From Nostoc sp. S4 (GTDB lineage: Bacteria > Cyanobacteriota > Cyanobacteriia > Cyanobacteriales > Nostocaceae), in the NCBI GenBank assembly GCA_029379225.1, contig JAQYWR010000008.1, positions 1 to 64,000 on the forward strand: DNA of 64,000 nucleotides, written 5' to 3'. The notes beneath the pieces were generated by a model, which had not been told where the DNA came from, searched no databases, and saw only the letters and a list, made by a program, of their open reading frames with translations. Made by a program: the position numbers and the translations under genes. Positions 26,341-35,579 of this stretch are shown piece after piece (the first letter of the stretch is position 1; every line of letters begins with the position of its first letter).

Positions 26341-26976
26341 TTAAAGCTGACAAATTGCTTTTAAAACTTGTAGCAACTGAGTTGAACGCTCTCTTTCCAT
26401 TAAATTTAATTCAGACAACAGATAATAAATAGGGGGATTTCCTTGTTCGATATAGACAAACTGATAACTTCTACCATTAGTCGTTAATCCCCAAACTGAT
26501 TTTTGATTCTCTAAATTTTTATAAGCATAGGTGAGTAGTTGAGGTAAACCTGTTGATATATCAATTTGACTATTTTTCGATTCTATTAGCAGTACCCAGA
26601 AATATACTTGAGGTTTTGAATGTTTAGCTTTACTAATAGCTAAAATATCAAATCTACCTTTAATTTTAATATTTTCATCTTCAACTTCAATATCAGCAAT
26701 ATTTTCTTCCAAAAGTATCTCTATTGGATAGCGATAAAAACCAGCTAATCTTAATAAAGGCGCAACTGCAAGAAACTTTACCTGACCCTCAGAAACTTTA
26801 CCACCTCTCAGGTAGCGTCGAAAGTCATTTCTAATTTGCACAAGTTCCTGTTGTTCTGCTTCCGTCAGAGGTTCCAGAAATAAGTAGTTAGAAAATGAAT
26901 CAGTATACTCTTCTTGAAAGCCAAACAGACGATGAACTTCTTCTAAGGATAAATTACGAGCGTTAATAATTGTCAT
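26341..26976 (-). CDS. Restriction-endonuclease-like protein (type I R-subunit N-terminal type)
   Basis: The 211-residue protein has a PD-(D/E)XK-like arrangement: GRFDILAI (Asp), then WVLLIESKNSQ (Glu-x-Lys), followed by LPQLLTYAYKNLE and VWGLTTNGRSYQFVYI. This order recalls the N-terminal nuclease domain of HsdR subunits, but there is no helicase part and no methylase or specificity gene nearby. It could be a stand-alone nuclease of the type common in cyanobacteria. It belongs to the accessory stretch with Uma2 and the transposase remnant. Confidence 0.7.
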   Translation of the reverse strand: MTIINARNLSLEEVHRLFGFQEEYTDSFSNYLFLEPLTEAEQQELVQIRNDFRRYLRGGKVSEGQVKFLAVAPLLRLAGFYRYPIEILLEENIADIEVEDENIKIKGRFDILAISKAKHSKPQVYFWVLLIESKNSQIDISTGLPQLLTYAYKNLENQKSVWGLTTNGRSYQFVYIEQGNPPIYYLLSELNLMERERSTQLLQVLKAICQL

Positions 26977-27286
26977 ATATTTTTGATTAATTCAGGCGCA
27001 AATCAATCTAAATTCCCTATATAAAACCTATCTTAACTCCTCACTGATTACGTTAAATAGCATTTTGAGAAAGTAATTACGGCTTTTACTGATTGAATTT
27101 AGTCAAAACATCAAGTTTAGATAAAATTCTTCAAAAAATTGCTGACAAATGCTGAATATTTTTCAGCAAAGTAATTGACAAGTATAAAATTATACTCTAG
27201 AATTAGAATAAGAAAGGCGATCGCCCTCCGCCAAGAGCTTGCGATCGCCTTTCCCTAAACCCTCATTCTGAGAGATAATTCCCATC
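26977..27286. other. Divergent intergenic region with a HIP1-based inverted repeat
   Basis: Bases 27213-27252 form an inverted repeat whose 12-base arms each contain GCGATCGC-type sequence (AAAGGCGATCGC / GCGATCGCCTTT) with a 16-base loop. It lies just upstream of the gene starting at 27287 and could form a hairpin in its leader or act as a protein-binding site. Confidence 0.55.
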
Positions 27287-27571
27287 ATGGCACAAGAAGA
27301 AGAGTTTGTACAAAATCAATCCCAACTGCAACAATACTTGGGTAGCGAAAATTTAAATATACCTGCCTTAAATCAACCTGCTCAAAATCCATTACCCAAA
27401 AGAGAACCGATTAAACATATATTGATAGGTTCTTCAAAAGCCGTTACCAGCACAATTCACTATCTACAAGTCATTGGCTACGCCAGCATCGGCGACTGGA
27501 GTTTATTAATACCAACGAGCAACTCTGACGAAGTGATGAGTATTTTAATCCGTCAGATTTTAATGCAATAA
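27287..27571 (+). CDS. Small conserved cyanobacterial protein, unknown function
   Basis: The 94-residue protein has a variable polar N-terminus and a conserved-looking C-terminal half (EPIKHILIGSSKAVTSTIHYLQVIGYASIGDWSLLIPT) that resembles a small alpha/beta domain. I recall similar short proteins in many cyanobacteria but know no function. A strong terminator follows 8 bases after its stop codon. Confidence 0.65.
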   Translation: MAQEEEFVQNQSQLQQYLGSENLNIPALNQPAQNPLPKREPIKHILIGSSKAVTSTIHYLQVIGYASIGDWSLLIPTSNSDEVMSILIRQILMQ

Positions 27572-27578
27572 GCAGATA

Positions 27579-27613
27579 AAATCCCCGACTTTTCAAAAAG
27601 TCGGGGATTTTAT
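27579..27613. terminator. Strong bidirectional terminator
   Basis: AAAATCCCCGACTTTT pairs with AAAAGTCGGGGATTTT around a 2-4-base loop and is flanked by A and T runs on both sides, so it works in both directions. It serves the gene ending at 27571 and, on the minus strand, overlaps the stop codon of the truncated sulP gene. Confidence 0.85.
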
Positions 27614-28323
27614 TGTGGGGTGGAATTTGCAGGTACATCAACATATTGAATCGGCAATCGATATACTGTAGCAATAACAGTGGCAATGACAACGCTGACA
27701 AGCGCACCAGGTATTAACTTCAAACTCCTGGGTTTAAATTTTTCCCACAGCAGCAGACTAATAATAGTTGTTATTCCTATAAATGCTGCGATGTGATGAA
27801 CGCTACCATCAATCGGAAACAAAGCTTTGTAAATGGTATTGGGAATAGAAATTAAATTATCAATGCCATGTATACGCGGTTTGTCGTCTAACATGACATG
27901 AAATTGGGAAGCGAAGATTAATACCCCAATACCTGCAAGCATTCCATAAATCACAGCTGGTGACATGGCGCGAAACAATTGCCCAAGTTTAAATTTACCC
28001 GCGAGTAATTGGATTAAACCCGCTAGCAGCAGAATTGGCCCAATCATTTCAATGCCATATTGTTGAACTATTTCGGCAACAATTACAGCTAGCCCAGCAG
28101 CAGGGCCGCTAACAAGCAAAGGAGAACCAGAAACAGCACCAACAATAATTCCGCCTACTATTCCTGTAACTAAGCCGCGAGATGGCGGAAGTCCCGAAGC
28201 GATCGCAATACCCATACAAAGAGGGAGGGCGACAAGAAATACCACAAATGATGCTGGTACTTCACTAGTAAATGAGTATTTGTCTGTAATTGCTTTCAAA
28301 TTTCTCATTTGCTTGTCCTCCAA
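27610..28323 (-). pseudogene. N-terminal half of a SulP-family anion transporter (truncated)
   Basis: The 237 residues begin like a full SulP protein (FTSEVPASFVVFLVALPLCMGIAIASGLPP) and keep the conserved SGPAAGLAVIVAEIV and FRAMSPAVIYGMLAGIGVLI. Full transporters have about 500-570 residues with 12-14 membrane segments and often a C-terminal STAS domain. Here translation ends after about six segments in VDVPANSTPQ, inside the terminator hairpin of the facing gene. A deletion that joined the gene to that terminator explains this best. The product is unlikely to transport alone; sulfate, bicarbonate or another anion was the former substrate. Confidence 0.65.
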
Positions 28324-28715
28324 TAAAAAGTTTTTAATTTTTGGCTGACAAATTCAACCACTACAATGCAGCACAAACTAAGTTTGCATTGAATAGTTCA
28401 AAGATATTTAGTGTGTTTTAATTCGGCATGATTGTATTGGTATCTTCAGCCCTCAAATAACAAGTATAAAATCATTTAATTAAATCTACTTGTATTTATA
28501 GCTACCGTTAACATTTCTTCATGATTACAAACCCATGATAACAGTAGAGCTATCTAATTGATAATAGATAACTTTTTCTATTAGATTTGCCACAAAATGT
28601 AAAGGAAAGCTGGACAATAACTTAGATTTGCGAGAAAAAAGGTATAATATGTCATCCTCAAGTTTTATTTTTCTTAGGAGTGTCCCACGAAGGGGAAGTC
28701 AAAATTTAAAAATTA
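28324..28715. other. Intergenic region, no gene seen
   Basis: These 392 A+T-rich bases lie between two minus-strand genes and must contain the promoter of the sulP fragment. I see no RNA gene or repeat that I can support. Confidence 0.4.
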
Positions 28716-30233
28716 TTAATTATGAAATTTATTCCGGTGTTTAACGGGATTCATCCAAGCTTCTAACTGGCTAAACGCTTGGGAAGAAAGTAGCGTCAAG
28801 CATAAATAAACCACTGCTACACCCGCGTAAATTTCAAAGGCGCGATAGTTGTCAGCAACAATTAGCTGTCCTTTGCGGAACAATTCTTCAAAACCAATCA
28901 CTGCAACTAAACTTGTATCTTTTAATAAACTGATAAATTCATTACCCAATGGTGGAATCATCCGCCGGAAAGCTTGGGGAAAAATTATATAACTCATGGT
29001 TTGTACAGAAGTTAAACCTAGTGATTGTGCTGCTTCAGCTTGTCCTGTTTCAATCGATTGAATCCCAGCCCGCACAACTTCAGCAATATAAGCGGCGCTA
29101 TTCAAACTTAAAGCAATGACTCCAGCAACTAAGCGATTGAAAGTAAATGTCAAACCAAATTCTTGGAAAATTGCCGGTAACCCAAAGTAAATCATAAAAA
29201 TTTGTACCAGCAAAGGTGTTCCCCGGAAAAAATCTACATACGCCCTCGCTACCCAACGCACAGGTGCAATATGTGAAAGGCGGACAATACCAATCAAGGT
29301 ACCGCCAATCAAACCGAACACTACAGAAAGTATTGTCAATTGCAAGGTTACCAAAGTACCCTGCAATAGAGTTGGAACAGCCTGTAAAATCACGTTAATT
29401 GAAGTTAATATTTTAGGTGCGCCAGCGTTAGTTTGATTTTCAAAAGGTGATTTAGCTGGTAATGATGGCGGTTCGGCTTTAAACCATTTTTGGTAAATTT
29501 GGGCATAAGTGCCATTTTTCAAGACTTTATCTAAACCATCATTGATTAATGCCAAATAAGGCGAATTTTTCGCTGTAGCAATTCCATAAAACTCTTCTGT
29601 CAGCAATTGCTGTACAACTTTAATTCCCTTCAAATTACCCGTATTAATGGCATATAAAGTCACAGGCGCATCATTAATTACCGCATCCACATTACCATTG
29701 ACCAATTCTTGTAAAGCTAGAGGTGCTGAATCAAAACTGCGAATTTGTACCCCAGGAATACTTTTAGCTTTTGCTGCACCAGTTGTGCCAATTTGTACAG
29801 CAATTTTTTGATTTTTGAGACTATCAAAGCCAGTAATATTTTGATTATCGGTGCGGATGGCGATCGCCAACCCCGCTTTAAAATAAGGACGGGAAAAAGC
29901 AATTGTTTTTGCTCTTTCCTCGGTAATCGTAATCGAACTAATGGCAGCATCTACCGTTTTGGCTTGGAGTGCTGGGATAATGCCATCAAAAGGCAGACTT
30001 TGAAAATTGACTTTAAAGTTAGCAGTAGTGGCGATTGCATTCATCAAATCAATGGAAAATCCTTGTAACTCACCACCTTTTCCTTGAAACTCGAAAGGTG
30101 GAAACGCCGGTTCGGTAGCAACTCGCAGAGTTTTTCCCGCGCTGGGGTTCGTACTACAGGTTGTGAGTAACAAACAACTAAAACTTATAACTAGACATAA
30201 TTGCAGCCAACGGATAAAACCAAATTTAGGCAT
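28716..30233 (-). CDS. bgtB: Amino-acid ABC transporter: fused substrate-binding and permease protein (BgtB-like)
   Basis: The 505-residue protein begins with a lipoprotein signal (LVISFSCLLLTTCS, lipobox Cys). A periplasmic amino-acid-binding domain follows (about 35-270; LRVATEPAFPPFEFQ, GFSIDLMNAIA), then a permease domain (about 285-500) with the inner-membrane signature QSLGLTSVQTMSYIIFPQAFRRMIPPLGNEF. This fusion is the arrangement of BgtB, the glutamine/basic amino-acid transporter of cyanobacteria. The frame is open up to 30344, but that overlaps the divergent ATPase gene; the ATG at 30233 (MPKFGFIRWLQ) directly precedes the signal peptide and is preferred. Confidence 0.88.
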   Translation of the reverse strand: MPKFGFIRWLQLCLVISFSCLLLTTCSTNPSAGKTLRVATEPAFPPFEFQGKGGELQGFSIDLMNAIATTANFKVNFQSLPFDGIIPALQAKTVDAAISSITITEERAKTIAFSRPYFKAGLAIAIRTDNQNITGFDSLKNQKIAVQIGTTGAAKAKSIPGVQIRSFDSAPLALQELVNGNVDAVINDAPVTLYAINTGNLKGIKVVQQLLTEEFYGIATAKNSPYLALINDGLDKVLKNGTYAQIYQKWFKAEPPSLPAKSPFENQTNAGAPKILTSINVILQAVPTLLQGTLVTLQLTILSVVFGLIGGTLIGIVRLSHIAPVRWVARAYVDFFRGTPLLVQIFMIYFGLPAIFQEFGLTFTFNRLVAGVIALSLNSAAYIAEVVRAGIQSIETGQAEAAQSLGLTSVQTMSYIIFPQAFRRMIPPLGNEFISLLKDTSLVAVIGFEELFRKGQLIVADNYRAFEIYAGVAVVYLCLTLLSSQAFSQLEAWMNPVKHRNKFHN

Positions 30234-30347
30234 ATTTATTAGACCTTTTTTCTCACGCAGAGGCGCAAAGGAGAAGATTAAAGAAAGACTGTCTTGACGA
30301 TTCGTTAAAAACCTTACAATCAACTTTAAAGCAGCTTGATACACGCA

Positions 30348-31109
30348 ATGAACAATTCTATCCCCGCAATTATTTTTGACAATATCGAAAAAAGCTTTGG
30401 TTCCCTCAAAGTCCTCAAAGGAATCACAGGCGAAATCAAGCGGGGAGAAGTTGTTGCAGTTATTGGTTCTTCAGGCTGTGGTAAAAGTACTCTCCTGCGC
30501 TGCTTCAACCGCCTAGAAAGCATTGACAAAGGACGCTTGATAGTCAACGGGATCGATATATCGCAATCCACTGTTAACTATAGCCAACTGCGGCAACTGC
30601 GGACACAAGTAGGTATGGTTTTTCAGCAATTCAATTTGTTTCCCCATCTGAGTGTTTTGGAAAACATGACACTTGCGCCGCGTAAAGTTCTGGGGAAAAC
30701 ACCAAAAGAAAGCGCCCAATTAGCAGGGTTATATCTGGAAAAAGTCGGTTTATTTGACAAAGCCTCTGCTTACCCCGAACAACTTTCTGGCGGACAAAAA
30801 CAACGAGTAGCGATCGCCCGTAGTTTATGTATGAATCCGCAGATTATGCTATTCGATGAACCCACCAGCGCTTTAGATCCGGAACTAGTTGGTGAAGTTC
30901 TTCAAGTGATGCAACAATTAGCAGCAGAAGGGATGACAATGGTGGTTGTCACCCATGAAATGCAGTTTGCTAAAGAAGTAGCGCATCAAGTGATATTTTT
31001 AGATCGAGGTATTGTGGCAGAACAAGGTTCAGCCTACGAGGTTCTCACCAATCCGCAAAGCGATCGCCTGCGTACTTTCCTCAGTCGCCTTCAAATAATT
31101 CGCAATTAA
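30348..31109 (+). CDS. bgtA: Amino-acid ABC transporter ATP-binding protein (GlnQ/BgtA-like)
   Basis: The protein of about 253 residues is a complete ABC ATPase of the polar amino-acid class: Walker [11 protein letters not shown]-loop [19 protein letters not shown], signature [15 protein letters not shown], Walker [15 protein letters not shown] and the H-loop VTHEMQFA. It is divergent from the fused binding/permease gene, 114 bases away, and would power that transporter. The ATG at 30348 ([18 protein letters not shown]) is preferred over a TTG four codons upstream. In Anabaena and Synechocystis bgtA and bgtB are apart, so their adjacency here is notable. Confidence 0.88.
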   Translation: MNNSIPAIIFDNIEKSFGSLKVLKGITGEIKRGEVVAVIGSSGCGKSTLLRCFNRLESIDKGRLIVNGIDISQSTVNYSQLRQLRTQVGMVFQQFNLFPHLSVLENMTLAPRKVLGKTPKESAQLAGLYLEKVGLFDKASAYPEQLSGGQKQRVAIARSLCMNPQIMLFDEPTSALDPELVGEVLQVMQQLAAEGMTMVVVTHEMQFAKEVAHQVIFLDRGIVAEQGSAYEVLTNPQSDRLRTFLSRLQIIRN

Positions 31110-31149
31110 AGGTAGAGACGCGATTAATCGTGTCTACGCGTCTCTACCT
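31110..31149. repeat. Palindromic GTAGAGACGCG repeat
   Basis: Perfect 13-base arms AGGTAGAGACGCG and CGCGTCTCTACCT surround a 14-base loop immediately after the ATPase gene. It is a member of the dispersed palindromic family also seen at 2785-2852 and could fold as an mRNA hairpin. Confidence 0.8.
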
Positions 31150-31161
31150 ACTCTCCATTAT

Positions 31162-31362
31162 TTAAAGATATTCACGCAGAAAATCAAAAGGGTCATCTTC
31201 CCAACAAGGTTCAGGTATCAGCCAAAACAAATTAGTGTGGATATCGTCTTCAATTTCATCACCATCATCTCTCTCAAATAGTTCTATTAAAGCTGTCCAA
31301 TCACGGTCTCTAAGTGATGTTAAGGATGGGGTATATACCTGGAGATTAGTTGGGTAATTCAC
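31162..31362 (-). CDS. Small acidic hypothetical protein
   Basis: The 66-residue frame is very acidic and Trp-rich (RDRDWTALIELFERDDGDEIEDDIH, WLIPEPCWEDDPFDFL). The composition is unlike random translation of A+T-rich DNA, which supports coding, but no family is recognised. It stands alone between the ATPase gene and a long non-coding region. Confidence 0.4.
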   Translation of the reverse strand: MNYPTNLQVYTPSLTSLRDRDWTALIELFERDDGDEIEDDIHTNLFWLIPEPCWEDDPFDFLREYL

Positions 31363-31817
31363 ACGCGAATTTGTAATTTAGTGCTGCAAAATGCTAGTTT
31401 AATTGAATCAATTCCGAATTTAGAATCCAGAAGTTAGAATTAAGAAGATTTTGATACTCAAGCTTAGCAATTTGAAAAAACTAAGGTTTTACAAGCTATT
31501 AATTTTTTAATCATTCGCAATTCTGATTTTTGACTCCTCAATTCTTACATTTAATTGTTTGTAAAAAATTAGATTTTAAGTAGAACCGTGTAAAAAAAAC
31601 TATGTTAATAAAAATTAAATAGGCTTAAACCCTTTTTTCTCCTACCTCCTGCCTCATCTCAAGGATAAATATTCACGCCGACCTACTTAACTTTGATAAT
31701 CCTAGTTAAGTAGATACCTTGATATTCTCAACGGTAGATGACTTTTACGAGTGTCTCACAATTTAAATCAGACTGGTATAGTATTTATTACATAATTTCC
31801 AGCTTAATTTATTTACA
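31363..31817. other. Intergenic region, no gene seen
   Basis: These 455 bases contain A+T-rich DNA, a TTAGAATTAAGAAG-type tract and a CCTACCTCCTGCCTCA repeat fragment. I see no coding frame or RNA gene. Confidence 0.4.
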
Positions 31818-32498
31818 CTAAAAAAATCCTTGCGGCTGCAATACTATTTCTACTCCAAACACTTCTGCAAAGCACTGTGCTACATAAAAACGCACTTCTT
31901 CGCAAGTAATACCCGGAATCCATTCGGCTAAACTGCCTATAGGTTTATCAGAAATTCCACAGGGTACAATGCGCTCAAAACCTGTCATATCCGGACAAAC
32001 ATTTAATGCAAAGCCGTGCATAGTAATCCAACGGCTAACTTTAATCCCAATAGCCGCAACTTTTCGCCCTTGTAGCCAAACACCAGTAAAAGCCGGAATT
32101 CTTTCTCCCTGTAATTTATAATTCGCCAATACGCGAATTAATACTTCTTCAAGTTGCCGTAAGTACCAATGGAGGTCTTTAGAGTAACGTTGCAGATTTA
32201 AAATTGGATATCCTACCAGCTGACCGGGACAATGGTAAGTAACTTCACCACCTCGTTCTACTCTATGCACATCATACTGATTTTTGTCAATATCAAATTT
32301 TAAAAAATCTGAGTTGGCTCCTTGTCCCAAAGTGTAGACAGGCGGATGTTCAAGGAGAATCAACACGTCATCTAAACTGGGGTCATGGATGCGATCGCCC
32401 ACGAGCGATCGCTGCCATCTATGAGCTTCTAAGTAAGACATTAATCCTTGGTTATACAGCAAACAACGATTTTTCTGTAGTTTATTACTATCGCTCAT
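31818..32498 (-). CDS. lipB: Lipoyl(octanoyl) transferase
   Basis: The 226-residue protein carries the LipB motifs: [32 protein letters not shown], the Lys of [20 protein letters not shown] and the catalytic Cys in IVPCGI. It moves octanoyl from acyl-carrier protein to lipoyl domains of 2-oxoacid dehydrogenases and the glycine cleavage H protein. The frame extends to 32552, but the ATG at 32498 ([18 protein letters not shown]) gives the normal length and starts just before the conserved first strand. Confidence 0.93.
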   Translation of the reverse strand: MSDSNKLQKNRCLLYNQGLMSYLEAHRWQRSLVGDRIHDPSLDDVLILLEHPPVYTLGQGANSDFLKFDIDKNQYDVHRVERGGEVTYHCPGQLVGYPILNLQRYSKDLHWYLRQLEEVLIRVLANYKLQGERIPAFTGVWLQGRKVAAIGIKVSRWITMHGFALNVCPDMTGFERIVPCGISDKPIGSLAEWIPGITCEEVRFYVAQCFAEVFGVEIVLQPQGFF

Positions 32499-32552
32499 AC
32501 TAAAAATCAACTGTGTAAGGAATGAAATATATTTCAAGTTGGAGGAATGCAA

Positions 32553-33112
32553 TCAAAAAATGTCAAGCTTTGCAAAGGATTTTAAAGGAAAGTCAAGGGA
32601 AGATGCATTAGAAAATACAAAATGCTAGCTTGAATATATAACCTCAATAGGTGTTGGGAGGAATTCTCTACAATCAGCATCAGACCAAAAGAATAGAAAT
32701 GAATGCACTGGCTGATGACTCTAATAAAATTGTTTACATTTCAAACAAAATCTACTTCCACAAGACTTGTGTTCTTCTATCAACAAAGAGCAAACCTCAA
32801 TCGAACACAAAAGGAGCAATTATCAACAGTTCTGTAAGTTTTGCTTTCAACGAAAAAGTGGTCACAGCTGTTACTGCTAAGATTTATTTAACAAAAACTT
32901 CTAAGTGGATATCCAATTGGATATTAGCGCAGAGATGAGGAGGTAAATTAAGGATATACTTGGCAAAAACTCACATGCAGTCAGCTTAGAGACAGTTTAG
33001 CAGTAATACATCACAATAGTTCACAATTTGTTTTGGCGGAAGTGATAGACCTTACCGTAACTTTTCATACAAAGCAAATTCACACATCAAAATATTCAGC
33101 GGGAGAGTTTAC
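32553..33112. other. Long upstream region of lrtA; probable 5' leader
   Basis: This 560-base gap precedes the lrtA/hpf gene. Cyanobacterial lrtA (light-repressed transcript) is known for a long untranslated leader that affects mRNA stability, so a leader here is expected. A frame of about 80 codons from the ATG at 32699 (MNALADDSNKIVYISNK) is open but shows no family character, and I do not call it a gene. Confidence 0.4.
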
Positions 33113-33757
33113 ATGAAGCTTGTCATCCACGGCAAAAATATTGAAATCACCGATGCAATTCGTGAGTATGTACATCAAAAAATTGAAAAAGCAGTTAATC
33201 ACTTTCAGAATATTACAAATGAAGTGGATGTGCATCTGAGCGTAGCGCGGAATCCCCGAATTAATCCTAGACAAGCAGCTGAAGTAACTATTTATGCTAA
33301 TGGTAGCGTCATCCGTGCGGAGGAAAGCAGCGAAAACTTATACGCCAGTATTGACTTAGTTGCAGATAAAATTGCGCGTCAACTGCGGAAATACAAAGAA
33401 CGGCGTCAAGATCACAAAACTCATGCCCAACCAACAGAAGAAGTTGTTACAGAGTCGGTAGTCACAGATTTAATTGGCGATCGCACTCCCGAACTACCCG
33501 ACGAAGTCGTCCGCACTAAATATTTTTCCATGCCTCCGATGAACCTTGCAGAAGCTTTGGAACAACTGCAACTTGTAGGACATGACTTTTATATGTTCCG
33601 TAATGTTGAAACAGGCGAGATAAATGTCATTTACGAACGCAACCACGGCGGTTACGGTGTGATTCAACCTCATGGTAATAGTCATACCAATGGCAAGAAT
33701 GGTAAGTCAGCCAACGCTAATATCGGCACATCAGAAAAGTCGCATTTGAGTAAATAG
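33113..33757 (+). CDS. lrtA: Ribosome hibernation factor, long form (LrtA/HPF)
   Basis: The 214-residue protein has the N-terminal HPF/RaiA domain (residues 1-100: [27 protein letters not shown], then [12 protein letters not shown]). A linker and the C-terminal dimerisation domain follow (about 150-195: [33 protein letters not shown]). Long HPF dimerises 70S ribosomes into inactive 100S particles in the dark or under starvation. GGGAGAG stands 5 bases ahead of the ATG. The last 25 residues ([22 protein letters not shown]) are low-complexity. Confidence 0.93.
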   Translation: MKLVIHGKNIEITDAIREYVHQKIEKAVNHFQNITNEVDVHLSVARNPRINPRQAAEVTIYANGSVIRAEESSENLYASIDLVADKIARQLRKYKERRQDHKTHAQPTEEVVTESVVTDLIGDRTPELPDEVVRTKYFSMPPMNLAEALEQLQLVGHDFYMFRNVETGEINVIYERNHGGYGVIQPHGNSHTNGKNGKSANANIGTSEKSHLSK

Positions 33758-33912
33758 GGATTGGGGAGATGGGGAGATGGGGAGATAGGGAGATAGGGTG
33801 ATGGGGTGATGGGGGAGTGTGGGGCAAGATTTCTTCCTTATCCTCCCACACCTCCTTTTCCTCTCACACCTGCATTTGTTCCCACCACGCTATCACCCCA
33901 CCATTCCCCACT
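33757..33912. repeat. Composite GGGGAGATGGGG / CAAGATTTCTT / CTCCCACACC repeat
   Basis: A purine-rich arm of GGGGAGATGGGGAGAT words leads into GTGTGGGGCAAGATTTCTTCC and then a pyrimidine-rich arm of CTCCCACACCTCCTTTTCC and GCATTTGTTCCC words. The same composite recurs at 36.8, 42.1, 49.9 and 57.8 kb. The arms are roughly complementary, so a large imperfect hairpin is possible. Confidence 0.8.
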
Positions 33913-33915
33913 TCC

Positions 33916-34371
33916 CTATTTCACAATTTGTTGCAACGTTTTTAGCGCTTCCTCGACGTGACCTTTAAAGTTAAACATTGAATTAAATACGTATTGCACA
34001 ACTCCCTGTTCGTCAATGACATAAGTAACGCGACCGGGGAACAAGCCGAAGGCTGCTGTTGCACCATATAGCTTTCGTACTTGGTCGCCTTTGTCGGTCA
34101 ACAGAGTAAAAGGTAGATTGTACTTCGCTGCAAATTTTTGGTGAGATTCAGTGGAATCACCACTGACGCCGAGAACTTCAGCGCCAGCGCTTTTAAAAAC
34201 TTCATACTGGTCGCGAAAGGCGCAAGATTCAGATGTACAACCGGGTGTATCGTCCTTGGGATAAAAATATAGGACAACACTTTTGCCGCGAAAATCCTGG
34301 AGGCTAACTGTTGAGCCGTTTTGAGCAGGTAGACTAAAATTAGGAGCGGTATCTCCAACTTTGATTGACAT
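33916..34371 (-). CDS. Peroxiredoxin, BCP/PrxQ type
   Basis: The 151-residue thioredoxin-fold protein has the PrxQ signature [18 protein letters not shown] with peroxidatic Cys45 and resolving Cys50 five residues later, and ends with the short [13 protein letters not shown] helix. It reduces hydrogen peroxide and alkyl peroxides using thioredoxin. The start [15 protein letters not shown] is the usual one. It is a single gene with a repeat element at its 3' end. Confidence 0.93.
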   Translation of the reverse strand: MSIKVGDTAPNFSLPAQNGSTVSLQDFRGKSVVLYFYPKDDTPGCTSESCAFRDQYEVFKSAGAEVLGVSGDSTESHQKFAAKYNLPFTLLTDKGDQVRKLYGATAAFGLFPGRVTYVIDEQGVVQYVFNSMFNFKGHVEEALKTLQQIVK

Positions 34372-34479
34372 AGTTAATTAAAAATCTAAAATTTTGTTCT
34401 CTAAATAACTATTTATCATAATTAATAATTTTTGAACATTTTTAATATAGATATACTTTTTTAAGTATATATTCATAAT

Positions 34480-34944
34480 TTATTTTTTGCGATCTAAGTA
34501 GATCTTGAAGCCCAAGCCACTGCCAAACCCGCCGCCAAATATGATAAGTATTCTTAGAATATCCTGATAAACAGCCACGTCTTTATTGACGAGAAAAACC
34601 GTTAGAAATACGAAAACAGCCAAAAAAATACAAATAGCAGCTAAATTATACTTTCTTGCTTCTTTTGAGTCAAAATATGCTCTTTCGCTATCTTTTTCTA
34701 CGCTTTCAAGTATTTTTGTTATGTGTTGTTGATTAATTTTCTCTAAAATTGGTGAAATAGAAGATGCAGAAAAACGACCCATAGAAAGAAATGTTCTTAT
34801 TTCCTTCTTGATTTCTGGCGGAATATCTAAATTTTTTAGTTCTTCAGGGAGTTTCTCTATATCTCTACTTTCACTATCTTGGTTATCTTTTTCTCTATTA
34901 AACTCTTTGCTTTCTTCATTTGATTTATCTTCTAGATTAGACAT
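34480..34944 (-). CDS. Unknown membrane protein with two C-terminal transmembrane segments
   Basis: The 154-residue protein has a highly charged N-terminus (residues 1-35, Glu/Lys/Asp/Ser), a helical middle (IPPEIKKEIRTFLSMG, ISPILEKINQQHITKILESVEKDSERA), and two hydrophobic segments (about 98-118 and 128-147) ending in DRKK. The architecture recalls DUF2335-like and TRADD-N-associated membrane proteins, but I cannot assign it. Its A+T content is higher than that of neighbouring housekeeping genes. It may form a pair with the gene at 34999-35331, 54 bases upstream on the same strand. Confidence 0.6.
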   Translation of the reverse strand: MSNLEDKSNEESKEFNREKDNQDSESRDIEKLPEELKNLDIPPEIKKEIRTFLSMGRFSASSISPILEKINQQHITKILESVEKDSERAYFDSKEARKYNLAAICIFLAVFVFLTVFLVNKDVAVYQDILRILIIFGGGFGSGLGFKIYLDRKK

Positions 34945-34998
34945 ATGTATAAGATAAAGTTCACAAAATACGAGTTAGCTGGCTTTTCAGATAAACCT

Positions 34999-35331
34999 TC
35001 ACTTCGTAGTAATATATTTCTCTAGAGTAGACGAAAATTTTGATTCCCAAAAATTTATAAACTTCTGCTCAAGAGCATCTTTAACTCTGGCTTCTACTTC
35101 ATTTTCAATAAAAATAGAGCAAGCATAACGAACTAAAGCTTCAAATGCTCGATCACTAATTTCTCCATTCATATTTAAATACGAAAAAAAAGACAATAGA
35201 CTTTTAAATTTAACTAGATTTGAAGCAGATAAATCAGCATTAGTCAATTCTATATCTTTGCTTGATGCTGAATTTGATATTACCGTAAATTTTTTATCTT
35301 TTAAAAGCACGGGAAAGTTTTCCAAATTCAT
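34999..35331 (-). CDS. Unknown small protein
   Basis: The 110-residue frame has an ordered look (FPVLLKDKKFTVISNSAS, then helical FKSLLSFFSYLNMNGEISDRAFEALVRYACSIFIENEVEARVKDALEQKF) but no family that I recognise. It has no membrane segment. It probably forms a two-gene unit with 34480-34944. Both are A+T-rich compared with the flanking genes, which may mark a small acquired cassette. Confidence 0.55.
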   Translation of the reverse strand: MNLENFPVLLKDKKFTVISNSASSKDIELTNADLSASNLVKFKSLLSFFSYLNMNGEISDRAFEALVRYACSIFIENEVEARVKDALEQKFINFWESKFSSTLEKYITTK

Positions 35332-35579
35332 CTTTAATCAAGATTATCAAAACTTTTTTTTAATATATGTTAAATTTTAACCATAAGGGTAAAAGAGTTT
35401 ATGCCTAATTTAGATTATATTCTAAATATTTAATGATACACATGTATTAAAATAAGCGAAGTTAGAAGGAATACGGCATAACTAGCCAATTTTACCTTGT
35501 ATCTAATTCTATAAATTTTGCTTGATTAGCTGCATCAAGCGGAGTAGCTTGGATACTCATCTAACACAAAATTCCGCTT

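Noticed and set aside
32651..32938. Plus-strand open frame of 95 codons upstream of lrtA
   Set aside because: It needs a TTG start or an internal ATG at 32699, lacks domain character and lies where a long lrtA leader is expected.
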